64,000 nucleotides of DNA from Chloroflexota bacterium (GCA_013388685.1 JACAET010000059.1:62001-126000), one strand, 5' to 3'. Shown: positions 1-9,546, counted from the first letter of the stretch. Numbers and translations are program-made. The notes: generated from the sequence alone by a model not told the origin.

Positions 1-590
1 GTCACATAATCGGACATGTCCAATTGATTGTTGACCAACCGATAATGACGCGCCGTGCGCAGCGTCGGACAACACATCGGTTCGTCCCTGCCATGCACGG
101 TCACATCCAGAAAGAGCTCGCCGGATTCCATCGCCAGGCTGTTGATTTGAGGCCGGTCGTCCACCAGCGACGATGCCCGGAACACAAGTTTGTCATCCGC
201 TTCGGAAAAAACCGTCAGAAATACGAACACCCCTGTGCCGCCGTAATTCTCGGCAACCAGCGCCGCATATTCGGACACGCCATCGCCATCCAGGTCGCCG
301 CGCGTCGTAAAGTCGGTGACCGTGACGGAGAGGAAATCTTCGGCTCCGGGAGTACCTTGTTCGAATCTGCCGTCGGTCAATTGCACGATGCGCGGGACAT
401 CGGTCAAGCCGAGTTGATAATCCGCCTGCCGGATGCGGTTCACATAATCGGGCGCGGGCGCGGGCGTTTCAGGCGGGGAGGCTGTTTGGGAGGCAGAATC
501 AGGCTCCGGCGTGGCGGAAGCGAAACTGCGGCATGCTGTCAAAATCAGACAGGCGGACAATAGCAAAATCAGGGAACGATGGGAAACCAT
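1..590 (-). CDS. Secreted lipoprotein of unknown function, C-terminus beyond the window
   Basis: The reading frame is open on the minus strand from an ATG at 590 to the window edge, so the C-terminus is missing. The N-terminus is a lipoprotein signal peptide: basic start, hydrophobic stretch, then LILTAC with the probable lipidated Cys20. A proline/alanine/serine-rich linker follows. Further in is a GDLDGDGVSEY segment, which resembles the calcium-binding DxDxDG of FG-GAP/VCBS repeats. The protein is therefore probably anchored outside the membrane. Its start lies 22 nt inside the end of the upstream lipoprotein gene, so the two are probably cotranscribed and translationally coupled. The function is not recognised. 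Confidence 0.75.
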   Translation of the reverse strand, partial: MVSHRSLILLLSACLILTACRSFASATPEPDSASQTASPPETPAPAPDYVNRIRQADYQLGLTDVPRIVQLTDGRFEQGTPGAEDFLSVTVTDFTTRGDLDGDGVSEYAALVAENYGGTGVFVFLTVFSEADDKLVFRASSLVDDRPQINSLAMESGELFLDVTVHGRDEPMCCPTLRTARHYRLVNNQLDMSDYV

Positions 591-1777
591 GTTGCGCCTC
601 CATCCTCCGTGCGATATAACGAACGGTGATTATTCGGGTCCAGCGTCAACACCCATCCCATCGCCGGATTGACAAAATCCATTCCCGCAAACACCTCGCC
701 AAACTTGACGTCGGGCGGGGTGACGCTCCATGTACGCGCCGCATCGCGCGTGACGAAAAACTGATTCCCGTTATAAACGACCGCTTCCTCCGCCGAAAGA
801 AAATCCGCCGAGCCGCCTTCCGGGATGAATGTTGGGGTGAGCGCCCATGAGCGTCCGCCGTCTTCGGTGACATAGATCGCCAGCCGGTAGGTATCGCCGA
901 CGAAACGAACGGTGATGAAACCGTCAGCGGCAGAGACGAAGCGCATTTGCCCTGCGTCAATTCCCAGTTCGTAATTTGCCGCGTCGGGCGGCAGTGGCAC
1001 CTCAACTTGTTCCCAGGTTACACCGCCGTCGTCTGTACGAAAAAGATATACCGTGCCGGAGGAATAGATGACACCGTATATGAATGCGGTCTGCATGTTC
1101 AATGGCGCGATACCCGCCTTGAGCCCGCCCAGCGGCAGGGAATTGCCCGCCTCGACGATGTTCGGGTCGTTGGTATATGTCCGCGTCCAGGTTGAACCGC
1201 CGTCGGAGGTTTGGTAAACCGCCACCGCATTCGATCCCGCTCCCACGCCAAGATCGGCGAGCGCCCAGCCATTATCCGCATCGAGAAAGTGGATGTCGCT
1301 GGCGGTGAAGGGCGTATGGATGTTTGCCCAGGTTATGCCGCCGTCGGTGGTGCGATACAGAAAACCGCTGGTGTAGTAATTCTCACGATCGGGAATCTGC
1401 ACCCAGGCGGTGTTCGAATCGAGCGTGAATACTTCAGCGCTATAGCCGGTTTCCGTCAGCCCAGGCGGAGTGATGTTGTACCAGGTAATGCCGCCGTCAT
1501 TGGTGCGGACGATCTGCGTTTCGGTTACTCCCCAGCCGTCCAACGGATTCAGAAAGCGGACGGACGTCAGAGATGGAGATTCGACAAGCGGCGCGTCGAT
1601 TTGCGAGGGCGACGGCGTATCGCCGGGATAGGGAGCCGGTGTTGCGTCTCCGACGGGCGTTTGATCCGGCGACGATTGCGGCGTTGCGGTTGCGGGGGTG
1701 CATGCCGCCAGCAGGAACGAAACAATGAAACCCATCTTGAGCAGTTTGGAAACGGCACAATTCGCAATATCGTTCAT
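569..1777 (-). CDS. YCF48/BNR-repeat beta-propeller lipoprotein
   Basis: This is a 402-residue lipoprotein with lipobox LLAAC (Cys26) and a Pro/Thr-rich linker. It has at least six repeats around a DGG-x-TW core (for example [31 protein letters not shown]), spaced as in YCF48/Hcf136-type and sialidase Asp-box propellers. In photosynthetic organisms YCF48 assists photosystem II assembly. Here, with no photosystem genes, it is only a surface beta-propeller of unknown ligand. GGAGG sits 8 nt before the chosen ATG; a second Met at residue 15 would give a shorter signal peptide. It overlaps the following lipoprotein gene. Confidence 0.85.
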   Translation of the reverse strand: MNDIANCAVSKLLKMGFIVSFLLAACTPATATPQSSPDQTPVGDATPAPYPGDTPSPSQIDAPLVESPSLTSVRFLNPLDGWGVTETQIVRTNDGGITWYNITPPGLTETGYSAEVFTLDSNTAWVQIPDRENYYTSGFLYRTTDGGITWANIHTPFTASDIHFLDADNGWALADLGVGAGSNAVAVYQTSDGGSTWTRTYTNDPNIVEAGNSLPLGGLKAGIAPLNMQTAFIYGVIYSSGTVYLFRTDDGGVTWEQVEVPLPPDAANYELGIDAGQMRFVSAADGFITVRFVGDTYRLAIYVTEDGGRSWALTPTFIPEGGSADFLSAEEAVVYNGNQFFVTRDAARTWSVTPPDVKFGEVFAGMDFVNPAMGWVLTLDPNNHRSLYRTEDGGATWFPIVP

Positions 1778-1841
1778 TTCATAACCTCCGAATCAAAACA
1801 CAAACCCGGCTCTCGAACTTCCGCTTGCCGCCGGAAAATCC

Positions 1842-3053
1842 TCAACCGATAAATTCGACAATCGTGGCCTCGCCCTGCCCAACGCCGACGCACAGCGTTG
1901 CCAATCCGTATTTCACATTGCCGCGCAGGCGCATTTCGTGGACGAGGGTTGTCATCAGCCGCGCGCCCGAACACCCCAGCGGATGCCCGATGGCAATCGC
2001 TCCGCCATTGACATTGACGATCTCCGGGTCAAGTTCCAAATCTTCCATCACCGCGAGCGACTGCACGGCAAACGCTTCGTTCAACTCCACAAGACCGATA
2101 TCCTTGATTTGCAAGCCTGCCCGCTCGAGCGTCTTCTTCGTTGCCGGGACGGGACCCAGCCCCATCACCCGCGGCGGGACTCCGGCGGAGGCTGACGCAA
2201 CCACCCGAGCCAGCGGTTTCAGCCCGAGCGATTTCGCCCGCTCTGCGCTCATCAGCAACAGAGCGGCGGCTCCATCATTCAACCCGGACGAATTTCCCGC
2301 CGTCACGGTTCCGCCTTCTTTGGCAAAGGCAGGTTTGAGTTTGGCAAGCGACTCCATCGAGGTGTCGCGGCGCGGGCGTTCGTCGGTCTCCGCGACTTTG
2401 GAGTCGCCTTTCTTTTGCGGAATGAGGACAGGCAAAATCTCTTCCTTGAAGCGTCCCGAGTCGATGGCGGCGATGGCGCGTTGATGACTTCGCAAGGCAA
2501 AAGCGTCCTGTTTTTCACGGGTGAGGTGCGGGCGTTCGCGGGCAATGTTTTCGGCAGTTTCTCCCATGGACTCGGTCCCATACAGTTCCTTCATTTTGGG
2601 ATTCGGATAACGCCAGCCCAATGCTGTGTCCCAGGCGGTGAGATTACCGAAAGAGTACCCCGCTTCCGCTTTGGGAAGCGAGTATGGGGCGCGGCTCATG
2701 GATTCGACCCCGCCGGCGATGTAGACATCTCCGTCACCCATCTTGATCGCCCGTGCGGCTTGATTGATGGCATTCAAGCCCGAGGCGCACAGGCGGTTCA
2801 CGGTTACCCCGCCAACCTCGGTGGGCAATCCAGCCAGCAACGCCGCCATCCGCGCGATGTTGCGGTTGTCTTCCCCTGCCTGGTTGGCACACCCGAAGAA
2901 CACTTCCTCGACGAGCGCAGGGTCGAGGTTCGAGCGTTGGATAATTTCCCTGATGACGAGCGCCGCCATATCGTCCGGGCGGACCGAAGCGAGAATCCCG
3001 CCCAAAGCGCCGACCGGCGTGCGGATTGCGTCCACAATGACAACATCGGTCAT
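1842..3053 (-). CDS. Acetyl-CoA C-acetyltransferase (thiolase)
   Basis: This 403-residue thiolase condenses or cleaves acetoacetyl-CoA or longer 3-oxoacyl-CoA in the cytoplasm. The nucleophile is Cys89 (NRLCASG). His357 lies in [16 protein letters not shown] and the second catalytic cysteine is Cys388 in LCVGVGQG. The family usually has CxGGGQG here, so one Gly is replaced by Val. GGAGG lies 6 nt before the ATG at 3053, so the upstream in-frame Met at 3134 is rejected. The gene is divergent from the kor operon. Chain-length specificity cannot be read from the sequence; beta-ketoadipyl-CoA thiolase is an alternative. Confidence 0.93.
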   Translation of the reverse strand: MTDVVIVDAIRTPVGALGGILASVRPDDMAALVIREIIQRSNLDPALVEEVFFGCANQAGEDNRNIARMAALLAGLPTEVGGVTVNRLCASGLNAINQAARAIKMGDGDVYIAGGVESMSRAPYSLPKAEAGYSFGNLTAWDTALGWRYPNPKMKELYGTESMGETAENIARERPHLTREKQDAFALRSHQRAIAAIDSGRFKEEILPVLIPQKKGDSKVAETDERPRRDTSMESLAKLKPAFAKEGGTVTAGNSSGLNDGAAALLLMSAERAKSLGLKPLARVVASASAGVPPRVMGLGPVPATKKTLERAGLQIKDIGLVELNEAFAVQSLAVMEDLELDPEIVNVNGGAIAIGHPLGCSGARLMTTLVHEMRLRGNVKYGLATLCVGVGQGEATIVEFIG

Positions 3054-3216
3054 TTCAGCCTCCAAAGGTGCAGATAAAATGATTCTACCATCTTCAAAAC
3101 GGATGATTTTCGTACATCCGTCTGTATGACGCATGGCACTACTCCTGCGGAACAGATGAAGCCATAATCAGGGTGGCGGCAATCCCGCTAATTATTGTCA
3201 AACTTCTCGTATCTGT

Positions 3217-3271
3217 GCGTAGGACGGCATTCTCTAATGCGTCCGTCGGCGTTAGAGAACGCCTCCTACGC
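3217..3271. repeat. Double hairpin repeat of the GCGTT-AGAG-AACGC type
   Basis: Two adjacent stem-loops, GCATT-CTCT-AATGC and GGCGTT-AGAG-AACGCC, are enclosed by an outer inverted repeat GCGTAGGA/TCCTACGC. It lies in the divergent thiolase/korD spacer, just before the korD ribosome binding site. Related hairpins with the same AGAG/CTCT loop occur at 11745 and 18406. Confidence 0.75.
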
Positions 3272-3290
3272 AAACAAAAAAGGAGCGCCA

Positions 3291-3536
3291 ATGCCCGCCA
3301 AAGGTTGGATCGAAGTCAGCGATATCTACTGCAAAGGATGCGAACTCTGTATCAGCGCCTGCCCGCAAGGAGTGATGGAACTGGACATGTCGAGGCTGAC
3401 CCCCAAGGGATACCACCCCGCGCACACGTTCAAGGACGGATGCACGGGGTGCGCCATCTGTGCGCTGGTTTGCCCGGATGCGGCAATCACGGTGTATCGC
3501 GAAATTACAAAGGTCGCCGCGCCTGCCGCGGCATAA
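3291..3536 (+). CDS. korD: 2-oxoacid:ferredoxin oxidoreductase, delta (ferredoxin) subunit
   Basis: This 81-residue 2x[4Fe-4S] ferredoxin subunit has Cys14, 17, 20, 24 (CKGCELCISACP) and Cys51, 54, 57, 61 (CTGCAICALVCP). It should pass electrons from the TPP centre of the alpha/beta subunits to free ferredoxin. The start at 3291 follows AAAGGAG; upstream in-frame codons run through a palindromic repeat and are rejected. It is first in the delta-alpha-beta-gamma operon. Kor (2-oxoglutarate) and Vor (branched-chain) enzymes cannot be separated by this subunit, so the symbol is provisional. Confidence 0.9.
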   Translation: MPAKGWIEVSDIYCKGCELCISACPQGVMELDMSRLTPKGYHPAHTFKDGCTGCAICALVCPDAAITVYREITKVAAPAAA

Positions 3537-3542
3537 ACTTTA

Positions 3543-3609
3543 CCCTCACCCCTTGTCCCTCTTCCCAATGGGACGTGTGCCCGACAGGGTAGAGGGGGTG
3601 GGTGAGGGA
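3543..3609. repeat. Inverted repeat CCCTCACCC...GGGTGAGGG between korD and korA
   Basis: The arms CCCTCACCCC and GGGGTGGGTGAGGG can form a long GC-rich stem. The right arm merges into the GGGAGGAG ribosome binding site of korA, so folding could lower korA translation. It belongs to the same loose family as copies at 25037, 36442 and 55541. Confidence 0.6.
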
Positions 3610-3619
3610 GGAGAAACAA

Positions 3620-4738
3620 ATGCCCAAAGAATTATGGAAAGGCAATGAAGCCATCGCGGAGGCGGCGGTGCGCGCAGGCTTGCAGGCGTACTTCGGCTAT
3701 CCCATCACCCCGCAAACCGAAATATTGGAATATCTGTCGCGGCGCATGCCCGAACTGGGACGCGCCTTCGTGCAAGCCGAATCGGAACTCGGCGCGATCA
3801 ATATGGTCTATGGCGCGGCATGTACGGGCGCGCGCGTCATGTCCACCTCGTCCAGCCCGGGCGTCAGCCTGATGATGGAGGGGCTTTCGTACATTGCGGG
3901 AACCGAGGTCCCGGCGGTATTGGTCAACGTGATGCGCGGCGGGCCCGGTCTCGGTAACATTGCTCCGGCGCAATCGGACTACAACCAGGCTGTCCACGGC
4001 GGCGGTCATGGCGACTATCCCCGCATCGTGTTGGCACCCTCTTCGGTGCAGGAAGCCATTGACCTGATGGGGCTTTCGTTCGATCTGGCGGAGAAATATC
4101 GCATGATCTGCATGGTCATCCTGGACGGCTCCATCGGTCAGATGATGGAACCGGCGGAGATGCCCGAAATGAAGCCGATTGTAGACCGAAATTTCGACTG
4201 GGCGACGAACGGCGCGATCAACCGCGAGCGGCGCATCCTGTCCTCGATTTACATTGACCCGCCTGCCGAGGAGGTGGCTAACCTGCGCCTGGGGAAACGC
4301 TGGCGGGAAGTTCAGGCAAACGAAGTGCGTTATAAGGAATACTATCTGGACGACGCGGAATTTGTCATTGTCGGTTTTGGCACCGCGGGGCGTGTGGCGT
4401 TGTCGGCTGTCCGCGCGGCGCGGACGGAGGGGATCAAGGTCGGCTTGTTGCGCCCCATCACGGTCAGCCCGTATCCGTATCAGGTGATTGACCAATTGGC
4501 GGGACGCGTGAGCGGGTTTTTAGTCACCGAAATGAATATGGGGCAGATGTTCGACGACGTCCGCCTCGCCGTGCGCGGACGCGTCCCCGTCGAATTTTAT
4601 GGACGAACGGGCGGCGTGGTGCCGTTCCCCGACGAGATCCTGGCGGAGATCCGCCGTATTGCCGCCGGGCAATGGACGACCGACCGCGACCCGCGCGATG
4701 CCTGGCAGGCGCGCATGGTATCCGTTCTTGAGAGGTAA
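3620..4738 (+). CDS. korA: 2-oxoacid:ferredoxin oxidoreductase, alpha subunit
   Basis: The alpha subunit has 372 residues and holds the pyrimidine-binding TPP fold. It opens with the signature GNEAIAEAAVRAGLQAYFGY-P, followed by ESELGAINM and the GGPGLG segment. With the beta subunit it oxidatively decarboxylates a 2-oxoacid plus CoA to acyl-CoA, CO2 and reduced ferredoxin. The ATG at 3620 follows GGGAGGAG; the GTG at 3602 lies within that site and is rejected. Three nucleotides separate it from korB. Substrate (2-oxoglutarate or other) is not decided by the sequence. Confidence 0.93.
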   Translation: MPKELWKGNEAIAEAAVRAGLQAYFGYPITPQTEILEYLSRRMPELGRAFVQAESELGAINMVYGAACTGARVMSTSSSPGVSLMMEGLSYIAGTEVPAVLVNVMRGGPGLGNIAPAQSDYNQAVHGGGHGDYPRIVLAPSSVQEAIDLMGLSFDLAEKYRMICMVILDGSIGQMMEPAEMPEMKPIVDRNFDWATNGAINRERRILSSIYIDPPAEEVANLRLGKRWREVQANEVRYKEYYLDDAEFVIVGFGTAGRVALSAVRAARTEGIKVGLLRPITVSPYPYQVIDQLAGRVSGFLVTEMNMGQMFDDVRLAVRGRVPVEFYGRTGGVVPFPDEILAEIRRIAAGQWTTDRDPRDAWQARMVSVLER

Positions 4739-4741
4739 AAA

Positions 4742-5512
4742 ATGAACGCTCCAACCAATCTGGTTTACGAAAGGCCCGAAGGTTTTACCGACACACCCAC
4801 TCACTACTGCCCCGGCTGCACACACGGCGTGGCGCACCGCCTGATCGCCGAAGTTTTGGAAGAGATGGAGTTGATCCCCAAGACCATCGGCGTGGCGCCT
4901 GTGGGATGCTCGGTCTTTGCCTATAATTATTTCGATACCGATTTCGTCGAAGCGCCGCACGGACGCGCGCCCGCCATGGCAACGGGGATCAAGCGCGTCC
5001 TGCCGGACCGTATTGTCTTCACCTACCAGGGCGACGGCGACCTGGCGTCCATCGGCATGGGCGAGATCGTCCACGCGGCGGCGCGCGGCGAGAACATCAC
5101 CGTGATTTTCATCAACAACGCCAACTATGGCATGACCGGCGGACAAATGGCTCCCACCACCCTGCCCGGTATGAAGACCACCTCATCCCCCAACGGGCGC
5201 GACGTGGAAACGCAGGGGTATCCCATCCGCATGGCAGAGATGTTGTCCACGCTGGAGGGAGTCGGTTACTGTGTGCGACGCTCCCTGCACGACCCGAAGA
5301 ACATCCGTCTCGCCAAGAAAGCCATCCGCATGGCGTTCGAGACACAGGCGCGCGGGCTGGGCTTCTCGATGGTCGAACTGCTTTCCACGTGTCCCACCAA
5401 CTGGGGCATGACGCCGGTTGCTTCGTTGAAGTTCGTGGAAGAGCACATGGTTCCCGCGTATCCGCTGGGCGATTACAAGGTGAGCGATGCGATCAAGCAG
5501 GTGAAAATTTAA
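4742..5512 (+). CDS. korB: 2-oxoacid:ferredoxin oxidoreductase, beta subunit
   Basis: The 256-residue beta subunit binds the TPP diphosphate. HYCPGCTHG is the N-terminal cysteine motif of KorB/VorB proteins. The TPP/Mg motif is GDGD followed by [11 protein letters not shown], and [10 protein letters not shown] lies between them. It pairs with KorA, three nucleotides upstream, and needs KorD and KorC for electron transfer. The C-terminus ends shortly before a REP-like repeat that separates it from korC. Confidence 0.95.
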   Translation: MNAPTNLVYERPEGFTDTPTHYCPGCTHGVAHRLIAEVLEEMELIPKTIGVAPVGCSVFAYNYFDTDFVEAPHGRAPAMATGIKRVLPDRIVFTYQGDGDLASIGMGEIVHAAARGENITVIFINNANYGMTGGQMAPTTLPGMKTTSSPNGRDVETQGYPIRMAEMLSTLEGVGYCVRRSLHDPKNIRLAKKAIRMAFETQARGLGFSMVELLSTCPTNWGMTPVASLKFVEEHMVPAYPLGDYKVSDAIKQVKI

Positions 5513-5513
5513 T

Positions 5514-5623
5514 GTCATTGCGAGAAGCCGTGGCGCTGAGCGGAGATCTGAACGAAGCGCAGGCGACGAAGCAATCCCCTCGCCAAGTTGGAGATTGCTT
5601 CGGGCTACCGCCCTCGCAATGAC
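5514..5623. repeat. REP-like palindrome GTCATTGCGAG...CTCGCAATGAC
   Basis: The ends GTCATTGCGAG and CTCGCAATGAC are exact inverted copies. Inside them GAAGCAATC and GATTGCTTCG form a second pair, so transcripts should fold into a long hairpin. It sits between korB and korC inside one operon. Copies of the same architecture lie at 9450-9535 and 34349-34421. Confidence 0.85.
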
Positions 5624-5634
5624 GGAGGACTACT

Positions 5635-6183
5635 ATGCAAAAAGAAATCATCATCGCAGGGTTTGGCGGACAGGGCGTGCTGTTTGCCGGACAGGTTCTT
5701 GCGTACGCAGCCATGGACACGGGCAAGATCGTGACGTGGATTCCCTCCTACGGTCCCGAAATGCGCGGCGGGACAGCGAATTGTACGGTCGTCATTGCCG
5801 ACGAGGAGATCGGCTCGCCGCTGGTGAAACATCCGCCGCTGGCAATTGCCCTGAATCTGCCGTCCCTCGACAAGTATGAAGGACTCCTCGCCCCTGGCGG
5901 GACCCTGATCGTCAATCAATCCATGGTGGATCGCGGCGCCAAACGGACCGATATTCACGTCATTTTTGTGCCTTGCAACGAGATCGCCGAAGAGATCGGC
6001 GACAAGAAACTGCTCAACATGGTCGCGGTCGGCGCGCTGTTGACGGCATTACCCGAATTGACCTTGAAGGATGTCGAAAAGGCGCTGGAGGCTCACCTGC
6101 CCGAAAGGCACAAACACCTGTTGCCCAAAAACTATGAAGCCCTCAAAAGAGGCTACGAAACCGCGCAGAAAATCCCGGCGTAG
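5635..6183 (+). CDS. korC: 2-oxoacid:ferredoxin oxidoreductase, gamma subunit
   Basis: The 182-residue gamma subunit begins with [20 protein letters not shown], the signature of 2-oxoacid oxidoreductase gamma domains that bind CoA and join the alpha/beta pair. [14 protein letters not shown] follows as expected. GGAGG stands 6 nt before the ATG. It completes korDABC; the 122-nt gap before it holds a REP-like palindrome that may affect mRNA stability. A terminator with eight T follows. Confidence 0.93.
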   Translation: MQKEIIIAGFGGQGVLFAGQVLAYAAMDTGKIVTWIPSYGPEMRGGTANCTVVIADEEIGSPLVKHPPLAIALNLPSLDKYEGLLAPGGTLIVNQSMVDRGAKRTDIHVIFVPCNEIAEEIGDKKLLNMVAVGALLTALPELTLKDVEKALEAHLPERHKHLLPKNYEALKRGYETAQKIPA

Positions 6184-6212
6184 AAAAGTGAACAGTAATC
6201 AGCGACCAGTTA

Positions 6213-6239
6213 CCCGTCTCGCGAGAGGCGGTTTTTTTT
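6213..6239 (+). terminator. Rho-independent terminator after korC
   Basis: A bulged GC-rich stem, CCGTCTC pairing with GAGAGGCGG, is followed directly by eight T. It ends the kor operon and lies just before the promoter of the aldo/keto reductase gene. Confidence 0.7.
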
Positions 6240-6251
6240 ATTTCCAAAGTG

Positions 6252-6257
6252 TATAAT
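6252..6257 (+). promoter_or_regulatory. -10 box TATAAT giving a probable leaderless mRNA
   Basis: TATAAT ends 6 nt before the ATG at 6264, and no Shine-Dalgarno sequence fits in between. Transcription should begin at or next to the start codon. No clear -35 box is seen. Confidence 0.55.
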
Positions 6258-6263
6258 TTCAGC

Positions 6264-7085
6264 ATGAAATCTGAAACTGTCCACGGCGTGAGCCTCCCCA
6301 AGATCGGATTTGGCACCTGGAGCATCGGCGGCGAAAATTCGCCCGACCCCACAATAGACGAAGCCTCGCTGACCGCATTGCGCACCGCCCTGGAGGTGGG
6401 CTATACCCATTTCGATACGGCAGAACGGTATGCGGCAGGACATTGCGAGGAACTGGTTGGCAGGGCAATTCGAGAGTCGGGAAAGAAGCGCGAGGACGTG
6501 TTCATCACCACCAAGGTCTCACCAGAGCATCTTTCCTATGACGATGTCCTCAAGGCGTGCGAGGGGTCTCTGCGCCGCCTCAAAATGGACTACATTGACC
6601 TGTACCTCATCCATTGGCCCCCGCGTTCCATCTCGAGCCTCGACGAAGCCTTCCCCGCCCTCAACAAACTTGTGCGTGACGGCAAGGTCAAACATTTGGG
6701 CGTGAGCAATTTCAACCTCAAATGGCTGAAGCGCGCGCAGGAACTCTCCGAAACACCGATCCTCACGAACCAGATCCCCTACCGCCTGCCTGATAAATCC
6801 TATGTGGCGAATGGGGTGATCGAATACTGCCAGCAAAATGACATTCTCGTCACAGCGTACTCGCCCGTCAAATTCAGGAGCATGCGCGTCAACAGGACAC
6901 TCAACCAAATCGCGGAGGCGCATGCCGCTACGCCATTCCAGATTGCGCTGGCATGGCTGGTGATGCAGCCGAGGGTCATCACGATCCCCATGTCATTCAA
7001 CCCGCAACACATCAAGGAAAATTTCCAAGCCGCAAGAATCAAACTCACCGACAGGGAAATGTCCCAACTTGCGGACGAGTGGTAA
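6264..7085 (+). CDS. Aldo/keto reductase
   Basis: This cytoplasmic NAD(P)H-dependent carbonyl reductase of 273 residues has the AKR catalytic set: Asp and Tyr in FDTAERY, Lys in FITTKV and His in LIHWP. GVSNFN and the C-terminal PMSF region contact the cofactor in the family. The substrate is unknown. The ATG at 6264 is chosen because the earlier in-frame Met falls inside the TATAAT element. ClpS follows after 16 nt and may be cotranscribed. Confidence 0.92.
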   Translation: MKSETVHGVSLPKIGFGTWSIGGENSPDPTIDEASLTALRTALEVGYTHFDTAERYAAGHCEELVGRAIRESGKKREDVFITTKVSPEHLSYDDVLKACEGSLRRLKMDYIDLYLIHWPPRSISSLDEAFPALNKLVRDGKVKHLGVSNFNLKWLKRAQELSETPILTNQIPYRLPDKSYVANGVIEYCQQNDILVTAYSPVKFRSMRVNRTLNQIAEAHAATPFQIALAWLVMQPRVITIPMSFNPQHIKENFQAARIKLTDREMSQLADEW

Positions 7086-7101
7086 ATCCCTTCAACAACC
7101 C

Positions 7102-7407
7102 ATGAAACTGCATATCCTGCCGGAGATCGAGATCATCGAAGAAACCGAGACCGAACTCGAGCCGCTTTACCGCGTCATCATCCACAACGACGATGTGACG
7201 CCTATGGATTACGTGGTTTACATCCTCAAAACCGTCTTCTACCTCGCCAACGACCGGGCGGCGGAGATCATGTTCACCGCGCACATCTACGGCTCCGCCT
7301 ACGTGCAAACCCTCGCCAAATCCGAGGCGGAGAAGCGCATCAACAAGGCGCACTCCGAAGCGAACAATGCCGGCTACCCATTGAAATTCACCATGGAGCC
7401 AGAGTAA
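7102..7407 (+). CDS. clpS: ClpS, adaptor of the Clp protease
   Basis: This 101-residue protein has the ClpS core YRVIIHNDDVTPMDYVVYIL, where the Asn-Asp pair binds the N-terminal amino group of N-degron substrates. HSEANNAGYPL near the C-terminus also matches the family. It delivers substrates with bulky N-terminal residues to ClpA- or ClpC-type unfoldases. clpA/clpC is not adjacent. The first 18 residues are acidic and variable, as usual. The start at 7102 is preferred over an upstream Met inside the preceding gene. Confidence 0.93.
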   Translation: MKLHILPEIEIIEETETELEPLYRVIIHNDDVTPMDYVVYILKTVFYLANDRAAEIMFTAHIYGSAYVQTLAKSEAEKRINKAHSEANNAGYPLKFTMEPE

Positions 7408-7422
7408 GATCACCGACCAGGG

Positions 7423-7455
7423 TAGCAGACCGCGGTCAATGGTCTATCGTCAGTT
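7423..7455. repeat. Short dispersed repeat CGGTCAATGGTCTATCG
   Basis: The tract ACCGCGGTCAATGGTCTATCG resembles the tract at 27676-27702 (CTGCGGTCAATGGTTTATCG) and, more loosely, 26364-26392. All lie next to gene ends and nothing suggests coding. Confidence 0.5.
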
Positions 7456-7476
7456 TACCCTTCATTCGTATTCTCC

Positions 7477-8370
7477 ATGCCTCCCCCCCTCGACACCCTC
7501 ACCCGCATCAATCTCGACGATCTGGTTGCCTCCTTCGGCTGGCAGGACAAGCCTTTTCTTGCCGCGCTGATTCGGCGCGTGTTCATCCACCCTGCGCGCA
7601 AATTTGCGCGTCAGATGGTTGAATTCGACGAACTTGTCGCAAAGGGCAGCCTCGCCGAAGCCTCGCGTACAATCATGCAAAGACAATATGTTCAGGATGT
7701 CCGCGTACATGGACGCGAACACATCCCGCAGGCGGGCGCCGCGCTCTTTCTCTCCAACCATCCCGGCATGGCAGATACCATCAGTCTGTTCGCCGCCATC
7801 AACCGCCCCGACTTGAAGATCATCGCCCTGCACCGCCCGTTCCTGGAAGCCCTTGCCAACACAACCCAACAACTATTTTTCATAGACGACGACCCCGCCA
7901 AGCGGATGAATGCCGTCAGGCAGGTATCCACTCACTTGCGTAACGGCAGCTCCGTCCTGACCTTCCCCGCTGGTGAGATCGAACCCGACCCGCGGGTTTA
8001 CCCCGGTGCTTTGGACTCCCTCGCCCATTGGACAGACTCGGCTGGCGTTTTTCTCCGCTTCGCGCGGGACACAAAGATTGTGCCTGTGTTAGTGAGCGGA
8101 GTCATCTGGGATAAAGCCGCGCACCACTGGCTGACGCGTTTCAAGCGGACGCGCATCGAACGCGAAAAACTCGCTGCCGCCCTTCAATTGCTGGCGATCG
8201 TCACGCGCGATGCCCGCCCGAACACAGTCCATGTGCAATTTACCAAACCGATCACCCTGGAAGAGGTCGGTTCGTCAGATTCGGACGTCATCCATGCCAA
8301 AGTCATCGAGCGGATGCGGGCGTTGCTCGGCGAAAAACTCGAGAACGAGGGGACTTCTGCCCTGTGGTAA
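7477..8370 (+). CDS. PlsC-type 1-acylglycerol-3-phosphate acyltransferase-like protein
   Basis: The 297-residue protein has the acyltransferase HX4D motif as NHPGMAD and the acceptor-binding motif as TFPAGEIEPDP (usually FPEG). It probably adds an acyl chain to lysophosphatidate or a related acceptor at the membrane surface. It is longer than typical PlsC, with a charged N-terminal region of about 80 residues, and shows no clear signal peptide. The acceptor is therefore uncertain. It lies 69 nt after clpS. Confidence 0.8.
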   Translation: MPPPLDTLTRINLDDLVASFGWQDKPFLAALIRRVFIHPARKFARQMVEFDELVAKGSLAEASRTIMQRQYVQDVRVHGREHIPQAGAALFLSNHPGMADTISLFAAINRPDLKIIALHRPFLEALANTTQQLFFIDDDPAKRMNAVRQVSTHLRNGSSVLTFPAGEIEPDPRVYPGALDSLAHWTDSAGVFLRFARDTKIVPVLVSGVIWDKAAHHWLTRFKRTRIEREKLAAALQLLAIVTRDARPNTVHVQFTKPITLEEVGSSDSDVIHAKVIERMRALLGEKLENEGTSALW

Positions 8371-8413
8371 TCGCAATCCACAATCAAAGCGCGCCATCCC
8401 GCAAAATCAAAGA

Positions 8414-8419
8414 TACAAT
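8414..8419 (+). promoter_or_regulatory. -10 box TACAAT, probable leaderless start
   Basis: GATACAAT ends 6 nt before the ATG at 8426. There is no Shine-Dalgarno sequence between. Confidence 0.5.
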
Positions 8420-8425
8420 TGAGCC

Positions 8426-9448
8426 ATGAAAGCGTACACGCTGTTTTTCACCGCATCACGGCAGGTCGAAATTCGAGAATCAGACCTGCCCGCTTTGCAA
8501 GACGACGAAGTGCTGGTGGAAACGCGGTGTTCCGCCATCAGCGCGGGGACCGAGAGGCTCGTCTATCGCGGGGAGTTTCCGCACCTCGCCGATGCGCACG
8601 ATACCCTCAGCAGTGAGTTGCGGTTTCCGCTGGCATACGGGTACGCATGTGTAGGGCAAGTCAAGGCGATTGGGAAATTGGTAAGTGGAACTTGGAAAGA
8701 CCGTCTCGTTTTCTCTTTCCAGCCGCATACCTCCCACTTCATCGCGAAACCCGAATCGCTAATTACCATTCCCCCATTACTTTCTCCCGAAACTGCCTGC
8801 TTCCTCCCCAACATGGAAACCGCCGTGAATCTGGTCCAGGACGGTGCGCCGATTTTGGGCGAGCGCGTGTTGGTTTTAGGACAGGGCGTGATTGGGTTGC
8901 TGGTTGCGTCCCTGTTGCGGGAGTTTCCGCTGGAGAAGTTGGTGACATCGGATTGCTATGCGTTGCGGCGAAAGGCTTCACTCGAAATTGGGGTGAACGA
9001 CTCGTTCGACCCTGGATTGTTGGAGGGAAATTCCAACACCCGTGATAATATATTTGATATTGCCTACACGCAAAATTTCGACCTGACCTTCGAACTCAGC
9101 GGTTCCCCCTCTGCGCTGAACGATGCCATCGCACTGACCGCCTTCAGCGGACGCATCCTGATCGGCTCATGGTATGGGAAGAAGAAAGCACCGATTGACC
9201 TGGGCGGCGCATTCCATCGGTCACGGATTCGGTTGATCTCGTCGCAGGTCAGCACCATCGCGCCAGCGTTGAGCGGGCGCTGGGACAAGGCGCGCAGGTT
9301 CGAGGTCGCGTGGGCGGCGTTGAAACGAATCCAGCCGCAGAAGTGGATCACGCACCGCTTCCCCATCGAGGAGGCGGAGAAAGCATATCGCCTGCTCGAT
9401 GAAAATCCGCAAGAGACGATACAGGTTGTTTTTGAATACGAGATGTAA
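8426..9448 (+). CDS. MDR-family dehydrogenase without the GHE zinc motif
   Basis: This 340-residue medium-chain dehydrogenase-like protein has a Rossmann motif VLGQGVIGLL. Where catalytic-zinc alcohol dehydrogenases have GHE it has AYGYACVG, and it carries CSAISAGTER near the N-terminus. SAGTER also occurs in the two-domain oxidoreductase at 29965. Both resemble the bacteriochlorophyllide-dehydrogenase-like MDR branch (BchC-like), which often lacks zinc. The substrate is unknown. Part of the region around residues 75-110 is variable. A REP-like repeat follows the stop codon directly. Confidence 0.75.
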   Translation: MKAYTLFFTASRQVEIRESDLPALQDDEVLVETRCSAISAGTERLVYRGEFPHLADAHDTLSSELRFPLAYGYACVGQVKAIGKLVSGTWKDRLVFSFQPHTSHFIAKPESLITIPPLLSPETACFLPNMETAVNLVQDGAPILGERVLVLGQGVIGLLVASLLREFPLEKLVTSDCYALRRKASLEIGVNDSFDPGLLEGNSNTRDNIFDIAYTQNFDLTFELSGSPSALNDAIALTAFSGRILIGSWYGKKKAPIDLGGAFHRSRIRLISSQVSTIAPALSGRWDKARRFEVAWAALKRIQPQKWITHRFPIEEAEKAYRLLDENPQETIQVVFEYEM

Positions 9449-9449
9449 T

Positions 9450-9535
9450 GTCGTTGCGAGCGAACGATAGTGAGCGAAGCAATCTCATCGCAAGATGGAG
9501 ATTGCTTCGTCGCAAAAGGCGCTCCTCGCAATGAC
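9450..9535. repeat. REP-like palindrome GTCGTTGCGAG...CTCGCAATGAC
   Basis: This is the second copy of the TTGCGAG / GAAGCAATC / GATTGCTTCG / CTCGCAA architecture also seen at 5514 and 34349. It fills the whole spacer between the MDR dehydrogenase and the ComB-like gene. Confidence 0.85.
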
Positions 9536-9546
9536 ATGGAGCGAAT

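Noticed and set aside
24..563. Plus-strand open frame over the first lipoprotein
   Set aside because: The minus strand frame has a lipobox, a linker and a DxDxDG motif and continues to the window edge; the plus frame has no family character.
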